In this document: positions 1-6,407 of the stretch, one piece after another
How the letters are laid out: each line of letters opens with the position of its first letter
Position numbering within the stretch: the first letter of the stretch is position 1
NCBI GenBank assembly: GCA_046294815.1
Contig: JBKBOJ010000075.1
Coordinates: forward strand, 1 to 13,642
DNA from: Pelomonas sp046294815
GTDB lineage: Bacteria; Pseudomonadota; Gammaproteobacteria; Burkholderiales; Burkholderiaceae_C
Reading direction: 5' to 3'
DNA: 13,642 nucleotides
Translations under genes and position numbers: made by a program
Notes under the pieces: generated by a model
Databases searched by the model: none
Told to the model about the DNA's origin: nothing
Seen by the model: the letters and a program-made list of their open reading frames with translations, nothing else

Positions 1-461
1 TGACCGACCAGATCGCCTGCCCCGGCGGCGACTACTGCGCGCTGGCCAACGCCCGCTCGCTGCCGCTGGCCGCGGCCATCGCCGAGCGCTACCAGGACAT
101 CGACGAGCTCGAAGACCTGGGCGAGATCGACCTGCACATCAGCGGCTGCATCAACAGCTGCGGCCACCACCACAGCGGCCACATCGGCGTGCTGGGCGTC
201 GACAAGGACGGCACCGAGTGGTATCAGCTGACGCTGGGCGGCGGCGACGGCACGACGCTGGCCGGCGGCACGATGGCCGGCAAGGTCATCGGCCCCAGCT
301 TCGCGGCCGACGAGATTGCCGACGCGATCGACGCCGTCATCGACACCTTCAAGCGCGAGCGCTTGGCCGGCGAGCACTTCATCGATGCGGTGAAGCGCCT
401 GGGCATCGAGCCCTTCAAGGCCGCCGCCAACGCCGTGCGCACCTCAACCGCCAAGGCATGA
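1..461 (+). CDS. cysI: Sulfite reductase hemoprotein subunit, C-terminal part (5' end outside window)
   Basis: This is the C-terminal end of a siroheme/[4Fe-4S] nitrite/sulfite reductase; the first full codon is at base 3 and about 152 codons are visible. It carries the cluster and siroheme ligand pattern of the family: a Cys-x5-Cys (CPGGDYC, codons at 18 and 36) and a Cys-x3-Cys (GCINSC, codons at 147 and 159) followed by GHHHSGHIG. The family reduces sulfite to sulfide with six electrons in the cytoplasm. I call it CysI rather than an assimilatory nitrite reductase because it heads cysH-cysD-cysN. The stop codon TGA at 459-461 overlaps an ATG at 458, which is in frame with the next gene. 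The N-terminal part and promoter are outside the window. Confidence 0.9.
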   Translation, partial: TDQIACPGGDYCALANARSLPLAAAIAERYQDIDELEDLGEIDLHISGCINSCGHHHSGHIGVLGVDKDGTEWYQLTLGGGDGTTLAGGTMAGKVIGPSFAADEIADAIDAVIDTFKRERLAGEHFIDAVKRLGIEPFKAAANAVRTSTAKA

Positions 462-511
462 CCACCCCCACGCTCGCTCCGCTCACTGCCCCCCGAGGGG
501 GCGCCTGTGAG
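462..511. repeat. GC-rich palindromic repeat at the cysI/DUF934 junction
   Basis: Right after the cysI stop lies a low-complexity CCACCCCCACGCTCGCTCCG stretch. It is followed by a perfect 6-bp hairpin, GCCCCC (488-493) and GGGGGC (497-502), enclosed by CTCAC (482-486) and GTGAG (507-511). It resembles the element at 5171-5263, which also has a CCACCCCC-type lead, a CGC-rich stretch and a C5/G5 hairpin. I recall such palindromes as interspersed repeats of Burkholderiales genomes, but this was not checked by a search. It is open in the DUF934 frame, so it may be read as an N-terminal extension of that protein. Confidence 0.55.
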
Positions 512-538
512 TTCGAGGCGGCCCAGCACTCACTGAGC

Positions 539-1036
539 ATGAAGTTCATCAACGCCACCACCTGCCCCTGGAAGCACGCCATCGGCGAGGACGGCCCCAA
601 GCCCGACCCCGATCCGGCGCCCCACCGCCTGCTGACGCTGGAGCAATGGCATGCCGTGCGCGCCCACTGGCCGCAGGACCTGCCCGTCGCCATCGAGTTC
701 CCGAACGACGCTGACGTCAACCAGCTCGTGCCCGATCTGGCGCGCATCGCGCTGATCGTGCTGGACTTCCCCAAGTGGACCGACGGCCGCGCCTACAGCC
801 AGGCCCACATCCTGCGCAGCCGCCACAAATACACCGGCGCCATCCGCGCCCGCGGCGAGGTGCTGGTGGACATGATGCAACTGCTGGCCCGCACCGGCTT
901 CGACGAAGTCATCCTGCGCGGCGACCAGAATCCCGCCTTCGCGCGCAAGGCGCTGGAGCTGTTCGAGCCGGTCGGTTTCTACCAGGGCGATGTCCGCGAG
1001 ACGCGGCCATGGTTCCAGCGCCGGAGTGCAGCATGA
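539..1036 (+). CDS. DUF934 family protein of the sulfite reductase operon
   Basis: A 165-residue protein starting MKFINATTCPWKH, matching the DUF934 family that sits beside cysI in many proteobacteria. Recognisable features are the central FPKWTDGRAYSQAHILRSR stretch and the C-terminal GFYQGDVRETRPWF. No catalytic motif, membrane segment or signal peptide is visible, and the biochemical role is not established. The location between cysI and cysH suggests a cytoplasmic accessory of sulfite reduction. An in-frame ATG at 458 overlaps the cysI stop and would add 27 residues, but those are encoded by the palindromic repeat and look unlike the family. I therefore prefer 539, although no strong ribosome site precedes it. 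The TGA stop at 1034-1036 overlaps the cysH ATG at 1033. Confidence 0.85.
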   Translation: MKFINATTCPWKHAIGEDGPKPDPDPAPHRLLTLEQWHAVRAHWPQDLPVAIEFPNDADVNQLVPDLARIALIVLDFPKWTDGRAYSQAHILRSRHKYTGAIRARGEVLVDMMQLLARTGFDEVILRGDQNPAFARKALELFEPVGFYQGDVRETRPWFQRRSAA

Positions 1037-1791
1037 GCGAAGTCAGCACCCTGCCCTGGGCCGCGCCGGCGCCGACGGTGGGCAACGCCATCGGCCTCTA
1101 CGCCCAATGGACGCCGGCCCTGAACGCCAAGATCGACGCCGCGCTGCAGCGCCTGCGCGAGGCCAGCATTGCCCATGGCGACGGCCTGGTGCAGAGCAGC
1201 AGCCTGGGCGTGGAAGACATGGTCATCACCGACCTGATCTCGCGCACCGGTCTGCCCATCGCCATCGCGACGCTGGATACGGACAAGCTCCATCCCGAGA
1301 CGCTGGCGCTGCTGCCGCGGATCAAGGCCCGCTACGGCTTCGACGTCGAGGTCTACAAGCCCGTCGCAGAGGCCGTCATCCAGTTCGTCGCCCGCGAGGG
1401 CGAGGACGCGATGACCAAGAGCATCGAGCTGCGCAAGGCCTGCTGCGGCCTGCGCAAGCTGGAGCCGCTGGGCCGCATGCTCAAGGGCCGCTCGGCCTGG
1501 ATCACCGGCCTGCGCCGTGAGCAGTCGGGCGCCCGTGGCGACGTCGGCTTCGACGAGGACGACGGCCATGGGCGCCGCAAGATCAGCCCCATCGCCGACT
1601 GGACCTGGGGTGAGGTCTGGGCCTATGTCGAGAAGTACGCCGTGCCCTACAACCCGCTGCATGACCAGTTCATGCCCAGCATCGGTTGCGCGCCCTGCAC
1701 GCGCGCCATCGCCGTGGGGGAAGACTTCCGCGCCGGCAGGTGGTGGTGGGAGAACTCAACGAAGGAATGCGGCCTGCACGCCAAATCATGA
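1033..1791 (+). CDS. cysH: Assimilatory adenylyl-sulfate (APS) reductase
   Basis: A 252-residue reductase of the PAPS/APS reductase family. It has the paired cysteines of the [4Fe-4S] APS-reducing branch: Cys137-Cys138 (KACCGLRKLEP) and Cys219-x2-Cys222 (GCAPC). The catalytic cysteine is in the C-terminal ECGLH motif (Cys246). These four extra cysteines are absent from enterobacterial PAPS reductases, so the substrate is most likely APS, reduced to sulfite and AMP with thioredoxin as donor. The absence of an APS kinase in this operon agrees. The N-terminal SSSLGVEDMVI segment is the adenylyl-binding loop region. The start at 1033 gives an ATGA overlap with the upstream gene, and the stop overlaps cysD in the same way, pointing to translational coupling. 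Confidence 0.95.
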   Translation: MSEVSTLPWAAPAPTVGNAIGLYAQWTPALNAKIDAALQRLREASIAHGDGLVQSSSLGVEDMVITDLISRTGLPIAIATLDTDKLHPETLALLPRIKARYGFDVEVYKPVAEAVIQFVAREGEDAMTKSIELRKACCGLRKLEPLGRMLKGRSAWITGLRREQSGARGDVGFDEDDGHGRRKISPIADWTWGEVWAYVEKYAVPYNPLHDQFMPSIGCAPCTRAIAVGEDFRAGRWWWENSTKECGLHAKS

Positions 1792-2753
1792 ATGCTGCTG
1801 TGAAACCCGAACACCTCATCGCCGACGTCGACCACGCGCACCTGGATGCGCTGGAAGAAGAAGCCATCTTCATCCTGCGCGAGGTGGCCGCCAGCTTCGA
1901 GCGCCCCGCCCTGCTGTTCTCCGGCGGCAAGGACAGCTGCGTCGTGCTGCGCCTGGCCGAGAAGGCCTTCAAGATGAAGAACGCCGCCCACCCCAGCGGC
2001 TACTCTGGGGCGCTGCCCTTCCCGCTGGTGCACATCGACACCGGCCACAACTTCCCCGAGGTCATCACCTTCCGTGACCAGCGCGTCGCCGAGATGGGTG
2101 AGCGCCTGATCGTGGGCCACCTGGAAGACTCCATCGCCCGCGGCACCGTCCGCCTGGCCCACCCGCTGGAGAGCCGCAACGGCCACCAGACCGTCACGCT
2201 GCTGGAGACCATCGAGGAGCACAAGTTCGACGCGCTGATCGGCGGCGCCCGCCGCGACGAGGAGAAGGCGCGCGCCAAGGAGCGCATCTTCAGCCACCGC
2301 GACAGCTTCGGCCAATGGCAGCCCAAGGAGCAGCGCCCTGAGCTGTGGACGCTGTTCAACACGCGCATCCGCCCGGGCGAGCATTTCCGCTGCTTCCCGA
2401 TCAGCAATTGGACCGAGCTGGACGTCTGGCTCTACATCGCCCGCGAGAACATCCCGCTGCCGTCGATGTACTACGCGCACCCGCGCCAGGTCATGCGCCG
2501 CAAGGGCCTGCTGGTGCCGCTGACCGAGGTGACGCCGCCGCTGGAGGGCGAGACCGTCGAGACCGTGCAGGTGCGCTTCCGCACCGTCGGCGACATGACC
2601 TGCACCTGCCCGGTCGAGAGCCCTGCCGCCAACGCGAGCGAGGTGGTCGCCGAGACGCTCACCGTGACGGTGAGCGAACGCGGCGCCACGCGCATGGACG
2701 ACCGCACATCGGAAGCCTCGATGGAAAAACGCAAGAAGGAAGGCTATTTCTGA
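1788..2753 (+). CDS. cysD: Sulfate adenylyltransferase subunit 2
   Basis: A 321-residue small subunit of ATP sulfurylase, which forms APS from sulfate and ATP together with the CysN GTPase. The PP-loop nucleotide-binding motif SGGKDS lies at residues 45-50. The conserved GGARRDEEKARAKERIFSHRD segment and the C-terminal MEKRKKEGYF ending are typical of CysD. The start at 1788 is chosen because it overlaps the cysH stop (ATGA) and gives the family N-terminus (DHAHLDALEEEAIFILREV); an earlier in-frame ATG at 1686 lies deep within cysH. The length is slightly above the usual roughly 300 residues, owing to a short N-terminal extension and a segment near residues 285-310 rich in Thr and Glu. The stop shares one base with the cysN start. 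Confidence 0.96.
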   Translation: MNAAVKPEHLIADVDHAHLDALEEEAIFILREVAASFERPALLFSGGKDSCVVLRLAEKAFKMKNAAHPSGYSGALPFPLVHIDTGHNFPEVITFRDQRVAEMGERLIVGHLEDSIARGTVRLAHPLESRNGHQTVTLLETIEEHKFDALIGGARRDEEKARAKERIFSHRDSFGQWQPKEQRPELWTLFNTRIRPGEHFRCFPISNWTELDVWLYIARENIPLPSMYYAHPRQVMRRKGLLVPLTEVTPPLEGETVETVQVRFRTVGDMTCTCPVESPAANASEVVAETLTVTVSERGATRMDDRTSEASMEKRKKEGYF

Positions 2754-4039
2754 TGAAAGCCCTGAGATTCCTCACCGCCGGATCTGTGGACGACGGCAAG
2801 TCCACACTGATCGGCCGCCTGCTCTTCGACAGCCAGGCCATCCTGGCCGACCAACTCGACACGCTGGAGCGCCGCGCCGCCGGCCGGCCCATCGACCTGA
2901 GCCTGCTGACCGATGGCCTGGAGGCCGAGCGCGAGCAAGGCATCACCATCGACGTGGCCTACCGCTACTTCGCCACCAAGACGCGCAAGTTCATCATCGC
3001 CGACGCGCCCGGCCATGAGCAGTACACGCGCAACATGGTCACCGCTGCGGCCGGCAGCGATGCCGCCGTGGTGCTGGTCGACATCACCAAGCTGGACCTG
3101 ACGCAAGACGAGGTCACGCTGCTGCCGCAGACGCGCCGCCACTCGCTGCTGGCCCAGCTGCTGCGCGTGCCCAGCATCGTCTTCGCCGTCAACAAGATCG
3201 ACGCGCTGGATGACGCGGCCGCGGGCTTTGCCAAGGTCAAGACAGCCCTGGACAAGTTCGCCGCTGCCGCCGGCCTGAACGTGGCCGCTACCGTGCCCGT
3301 CAGCGCGCTGCGCGGCGACAACGTGACCCAGCCGCTGGACGCCCCCTGGTGGACCGGCGAGAGCCTGCTGCAGGTGCTGGAGCGCCTGCCCACCAGCGCG
3401 GAGCGCGTGGACGCGCCGCTGTCGCTGCCGGTGCAGTACGTGCAAAAAGATGCCTACCAGTCCGCCGGCACCGGGTTCCAGCCACGCGTGCTGTGGGGCC
3501 GCATCGCGCATGGCGCCGTCAAGGCCGGCGACACCATCGAGGTGCTGCCGTCCCGACAGACCGCCGTGGTGGCCGAGGTGCGCCGCGCCGGCGAGACGGT
3601 GGCCAGCGCCGAAGCCGGCGACTCGGCCGGCCTGGTGCTGGACCGCCAGCTCGACGTGAGCCGCGGCGACTGGATCGTCACGCCCGGCACGGCGACGCCG
3701 ACCAAGCACTTCGCCGCCACGCTGGCCTGGCTGGACACGGAGGCCGCCAAGCCCGGCCGCAAGTACTGGGTGCGCCACGGCAACCGCTGGGTGCAGGCCC
3801 GCATCTCATCGATCGACTCGGTGCTGGACATCAACAGCCTGCAGCCGCAAGACGCCCATGAGCTGCCCGTCAACGCCATCGGCCGCGTGCAGATGGAAGT
3901 GCAGCACGAGTTGCCCGTCGAGCCCTTCGCGGACAACCGCGTCGGCGGCGCGCTCATCGTCGTGGACCCCGCCAGCCACCGCACCAGCGGCGCGCTGCTG
4001 GTGGACGCCAAGCCCGCCACCACCGAAGAGGACTGGTGA
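2753..4039 (+). CDS. cysN: Sulfate adenylyltransferase subunit 1 (GTPase)
   Basis: A 428-residue translation-factor-type GTPase that drives APS synthesis by CysD. G1 is GSVDDGKS (residues 10-17), the switch region contains EREQGITIDVAYRYF, G3 is DAPGH (84-88) and G4 is NKID (147-150). Elongation-factor-like beta-barrel domains follow. The protein ends with EEDW and has no C-terminal APS kinase (CysC) domain, unlike CysNC fusions, which fits the APS-reducing CysH upstream. The ATG at 2753 forms TGATG with the cysD stop. A longer in-frame opening reaching back to 2345 is only overlap with cysD. Confidence 0.96.
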   Translation: MKALRFLTAGSVDDGKSTLIGRLLFDSQAILADQLDTLERRAAGRPIDLSLLTDGLEAEREQGITIDVAYRYFATKTRKFIIADAPGHEQYTRNMVTAAAGSDAAVVLVDITKLDLTQDEVTLLPQTRRHSLLAQLLRVPSIVFAVNKIDALDDAAAGFAKVKTALDKFAAAAGLNVAATVPVSALRGDNVTQPLDAPWWTGESLLQVLERLPTSAERVDAPLSLPVQYVQKDAYQSAGTGFQPRVLWGRIAHGAVKAGDTIEVLPSRQTAVVAEVRRAGETVASAEAGDSAGLVLDRQLDVSRGDWIVTPGTATPTKHFAATLAWLDTEAAKPGRKYWVRHGNRWVQARISSIDSVLDINSLQPQDAHELPVNAIGRVQMEVQHELPVEPFADNRVGGALIVVDPASHRTSGALLVDAKPATTEEDW

Positions 4040-4833
4040 TGGCCGCGGGCAAGGTCGTCTTCGTCAGCGCCGGCCCCGGCGCGGCCGACCTGATCACGCT
4101 GCGCGGTGCGCGCGCGCTGGCTCAGGCCGAGGTCGTGCTGGTCGATGCGCTGGTCGACCCGGCCCTGCAAGACCTGGCCCCGCAGGCCCGCTGGGTCTTC
4201 GTCGGCAAGCGCGGCTTCGAGCACTCGGCCAAACAGACCGAGATCAACGCGCTGCTGGTCAAAGCCGCGCAAGAGCATGCGCTGGTCGTGCGGCTCAAGG
4301 GCGGTGACGCCAGCGTCTTCGGCCGCCTGGAAGAAGAGCTGCTGGCCCTGGCCCGCGCCGGCATCGCCTGCGAGGTGGTGCCGGGCGTCACCGCGGCGCT
4401 GGCCGCCGCTGCGCAGGCCCAGCGGCCACTGACGCGCCGCGGCCGCGGCCGCAGCGTGTCGCTGACCACCGCGATGACCGAGGCCGGGGATCTGCGCGCT
4501 GCGCGCTCGGCCGACACCGAAGTCTTCTACATGGCCGGTCGCCAACTCGCCGCGCTGGGGCGCCAACTGCTCGCCGCTGGCTGGCCGGCCGACACACCCG
4601 CGCTGGTCGTCAGCCGCGCCGGCTGTGCCGACGCCATCACCAGCGAGCATGCGCTGACCGACCTCGCCGCCGCCGCGCTGCTGCACCGGGGCCGGCCCAC
4701 CGTGGTCACCGTCGGGGCCGGCGCAAGCCTTGTCGGAGATCAGGATCGGCCCGCGCCGGCCTCCAATAAAATCGACCTTTCGCCCGACGTCCTGCCGATG
4801 CAGGCGCCCCTCACCTCCAAGAGCACCTCATGA
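4039..4833 (+). CDS. cobA: Uroporphyrinogen-III C-methyltransferase
   Basis: A 264-residue SUMT that transfers two methyl groups from S-adenosylmethionine to uroporphyrinogen III, giving precorrin-2, the precursor of siroheme and cobalamin. Visible motifs are the N-terminal VSAGPGAADLITLRGARAL (GPG at residues 12-14), the VRLKGGDASVFGR motif (G88-R96, with Ala where many members have Pro) and the GVTAALAAAAQ...PLTRRGRGRSV segment. There is no CysG-type dehydrogenase/ferrochelatase domain, so another enzyme must finish siroheme. The operon position suggests its product serves CysI. ATG 4039 makes TGATG with the cysN stop; a GTG at 4036 is a possible alternative. After the usual family end (VTVGAGAS, near residue 230) a tail of about 32 residues looks like translated intergenic DNA and overlaps the fdxA start by ATGA. 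Confidence 0.93.
   Translation: MAAGKVVFVSAGPGAADLITLRGARALAQAEVVLVDALVDPALQDLAPQARWVFVGKRGFEHSAKQTEINALLVKAAQEHALVVRLKGGDASVFGRLEEELLALARAGIACEVVPGVTAALAAAAQAQRPLTRRGRGRSVSLTTAMTEAGDLRAARSADTEVFYMAGRQLAALGRQLLAAGWPADTPALVVSRAGCADAITSEHALTDLAAAALLHRGRPTVVTVGAGASLVGDQDRPAPASNKIDLSPDVLPMQAPLTSKSTS
4765..4772 (+). promoter_or_regulatory. Possible -10 region for fdxA inside the cobA tail
   Basis: AATAAAAT is an isolated AT-rich run in GC-rich surroundings, about 58 bases before the fdxA start. It contains TAAAAT (4767-4772), five of six matches to TATAAT. No good -35 hexamer is found 16-18 bases upstream; TTGTCG at 4730-4735 is too far away. If real, it would give fdxA transcription independent of the cys operon. 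Confidence 0.3.
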
Positions 4834-5153
4834 CCCACGTCGTCACCGAATCCTGCATCCGTTGCAAGTACACCGATTGCGTCGATGTCTGCCCGGTCGA
4901 CTGCTTCCGCGAAGGCCCCAACTTCCTGGCCATCGACCCCGACGAGTGCATCGACTGCGCCGTCTGCATCCCCGAGTGCCCGGTCAACGCCATCATGCCG
5001 GAGGAAGACGTACCCGGTGATCAGATCCACATGATCAAGATCAACGCGGAACTGGCCAAGAAGTGGCCCAGTATCACCAAGCGCAAGCCCGCCCTGCCCG
5101 ACGCCGACGAGTGGAAGGACAAGACGGGCAAGCTCGACCAACTGATCCGCTAG
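4830..5153 (+). CDS. fdxA: 7Fe-8S ferredoxin (FdxA type)
   Basis: A 107-residue soluble ferredoxin. It has C9-x2-C12-x4-C17-x3-C21-P near the N-terminus and C40-x2-C43-x2-C46-x3-C50-P next. This is the arrangement of Azotobacter ferredoxin I-type proteins with one [3Fe-4S] and one [4Fe-4S] cluster; the displaced cysteine spacing in the first motif marks the three-iron site. The C-terminal extension (PGDQIHMIKINAELAKKWPSITKRK) is typical of the proteobacterial FdxA family. The ATG at 4830 overlaps the cobA stop (ATGA). Because it closes the cys operon and is followed by a ferredoxin-NADP+ reductase, it may carry electrons to sulfite reductase; that role is inferred. It may also have a general low-potential electron-carrier function. 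Confidence 0.95.
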   Translation: MTHVVTESCIRCKYTDCVDVCPVDCFREGPNFLAIDPDECIDCAVCIPECPVNAIMPEEDVPGDQIHMIKINAELAKKWPSITKRKPALPDADEWKDKTGKLDQLIR

Positions 5154-5170
5154 AAACGGCCCACCCCCTA

Positions 5171-5263
5171 CGCGCTTCGCGCGCCCCCTCAAGGGGGCAC
5201 TCCCGGCCGCCCGGCAAAGCCGGATCGGCGGGAGTCGCTGGATGGGGCGCGGCGCGGAGCGCG
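5171..5263. repeat. Structured GC-rich palindromic repeat between fdxA and ferredoxin reductase
   Basis: A 93-bp element that can fold almost completely. An outer stem pairs CGCGCTTCGCGC (5171-5182) with GCGCGGAGCGCG (5252-5263), 11 of 12 positions. Inside it, hairpin A is GCCCCCT-CA-AGGGGGC (5183-5198). Hairpin B follows at once: ACTCCCG (5199-5205) with CGGGAGT (5229-5235), enclosing CCGGC-AAA-GCCGG (5211-5223). No U-tract follows, so it is not a classical intrinsic terminator, though it could slow or stop transcription. It resembles the smaller repeat at 462-511 and is probably an interspersed repeat of this lineage. Confidence 0.65.
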
Positions 5264-5289
5264 CGCCAACCCTTTGCAGCGACAAAGCC

Positions 5290-6372
5290 ATGACGAACAG
5301 CAGCACCCCTTCGATCATCGACACCGACGCCGTCATCGTCGGCGCCGGGCCGGTGGGACTCTTCCAGGTGTTCGAGTTGGGCCTGCTGGAGATCAAGGCT
5401 CACGTCGTGGACAGCCTGGCCTATCCCGGCGGGCAGTGCATGGAGCTGTACCCCGACAAGCCCATCTACGACATCCCGGCCGTGCCGGTGTGCACCGGCA
5501 AGGAACTGACCGACAACCTGCTCAAGCAGATCCAGCCCTTCGGCGCGACCTTCCATCTGGGCCAGGAGGTGACGGTCGTGCAAAAGCGCGACGATGGCCG
5601 CTTCTTCGTCGAGACCAGCAAGGGCACGCAGTTCGTCGCCAAGACCGTCTTCATCGCCGGTGGCGTCGGCAGCTTCCAGCCCCGCACGCTGAAGGTCGAG
5701 GGCATCGAGAAGCACGAGGGCCTGCAGGTGCACTACCGGGTGCGCGATCCGGCGGCCTTCGCGGGCAAGAACCTGCTCATCATGGGCGGCGGCGACTCGG
5801 CGCTGGACTGGGCGCTGAACTTCTGCGCCGCCCACGACGACGGCAACCCGCACAAGGCCGAAAGCGTCATCCTGGTGCACCGCCGTGACGACTTCCGCGC
5901 CGCGCCGGCCAGCGTGGCCAGGCTGCGCGAACTCTGCGAGGCGCAGCAGATGCAGTTCATCGTCGGCCAGGCCACCGGGCTGGACGAGCGCGACGGCCGG
6001 CTGGCCGGCATCAAGATCACCGGCAACGACGGCATCACCCGCGTCGTGCCCTGCGACCACGTGCTGGCCTTCTTCGGCCTGAGCCCCAAGCTGGGCCCCA
6101 TCGCCGACTGGGGCCTGGCGCTGGAGCGCCGCCAGGTGGTCGTCGATACCGAGAAGTTCGAGACCAGCGTGCCCGGCATCTTCGCCGTCGGCGACGTGAA
6201 CACCTACCCGGGCAAGAAGAAGCTCATCCTGTCCGGCTTCCACGAGGCCGCGCTGGCGGCCTTCGGCGCGGCGCCCTATGTGTTCCCGGACAAGCGCGTG
6301 CACCTGCAATACACGACGACCAGCCCCAAGCTGCACAAGGTGCTGGGCGTGGAGTCCCCGGTCTTCGACTGA
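5290..6372 (+). CDS. Ferredoxin-NADP+ reductase, thioredoxin-reductase-like type
   Basis: A 360-residue flavoprotein of the TrxR-like ferredoxin/flavodoxin-NADP+ reductase family (the Bacillus YumC/Chlorobium FNR type). The FAD-binding motif GAGPVG is at residues 18-23, the family signature YPGGQCMELYPDKPIYDIPA follows, the NADPH-binding GGGDSA starts at residue 166, and the second FAD motif is FAVGDV (Gly301-Asp302). The redox-active CxxC of true thioredoxin reductases is missing, which supports FNR activity: electron exchange between NADPH and ferredoxin. The start at 5290 (MTNSSTPSIIDTDAVIVG) gives the usual short lead before the FAD motif; an in-frame ATG at 5242 lies in the repeat region and is unlikely. 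The gene directly follows fdxA, its likely partner, after a structured repeat. No strong ribosome site is visible. Confidence 0.93.
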   Translation: MTNSSTPSIIDTDAVIVGAGPVGLFQVFELGLLEIKAHVVDSLAYPGGQCMELYPDKPIYDIPAVPVCTGKELTDNLLKQIQPFGATFHLGQEVTVVQKRDDGRFFVETSKGTQFVAKTVFIAGGVGSFQPRTLKVEGIEKHEGLQVHYRVRDPAAFAGKNLLIMGGGDSALDWALNFCAAHDDGNPHKAESVILVHRRDDFRAAPASVARLRELCEAQQMQFIVGQATGLDERDGRLAGIKITGNDGITRVVPCDHVLAFFGLSPKLGPIADWGLALERRQVVVDTEKFETSVPGIFAVGDVNTYPGKKKLILSGFHEAALAAFGAAPYVFPDKRVHLQYTTTSPKLHKVLGVESPVFD

Positions 6373-6407
6373 AGCCAAGCCGCGCGATGCCGTGCTAGCG
6401 TGCGGCC

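Noticed and set aside
218..538. N-terminal extension of DUF934 back to 218 or 458
   Set aside because: The part before 458 is out-of-frame cysI, and 458-538 is the palindromic repeat. The family-like N-terminus begins at 539.
3454..4686. 410-codon minus-strand ORF opposite cysN and cobA
   Set aside because: It spans two well-supported genes in antisense, and its Gly/Ala/Arg/Gln-rich translation has no domain.
5183..5198. GCCCCCT-CA-AGGGGGC as intrinsic terminator of fdxA
   Set aside because: The stem is strong, but the loop of two bases is very short, no T-run follows and it is part of a larger repeat. I list it as a repeat instead.
5074..6378. 434-codon minus-strand ORF opposite the ferredoxin reductase gene
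   Set aside because: It is antisense to a gene with clear motifs. High GC with G/C at third positions leaves long open frames on the opposite strand, and its low-complexity translation shows no family.
6373..6407. Promoter before the lipid transporter operon (TGCTAGCGT at 6393-6401)
   Set aside because: Only an extended -10-like TGCTA match in a 35-bp gap, with no -35 at a suitable distance; too weak to annotate.
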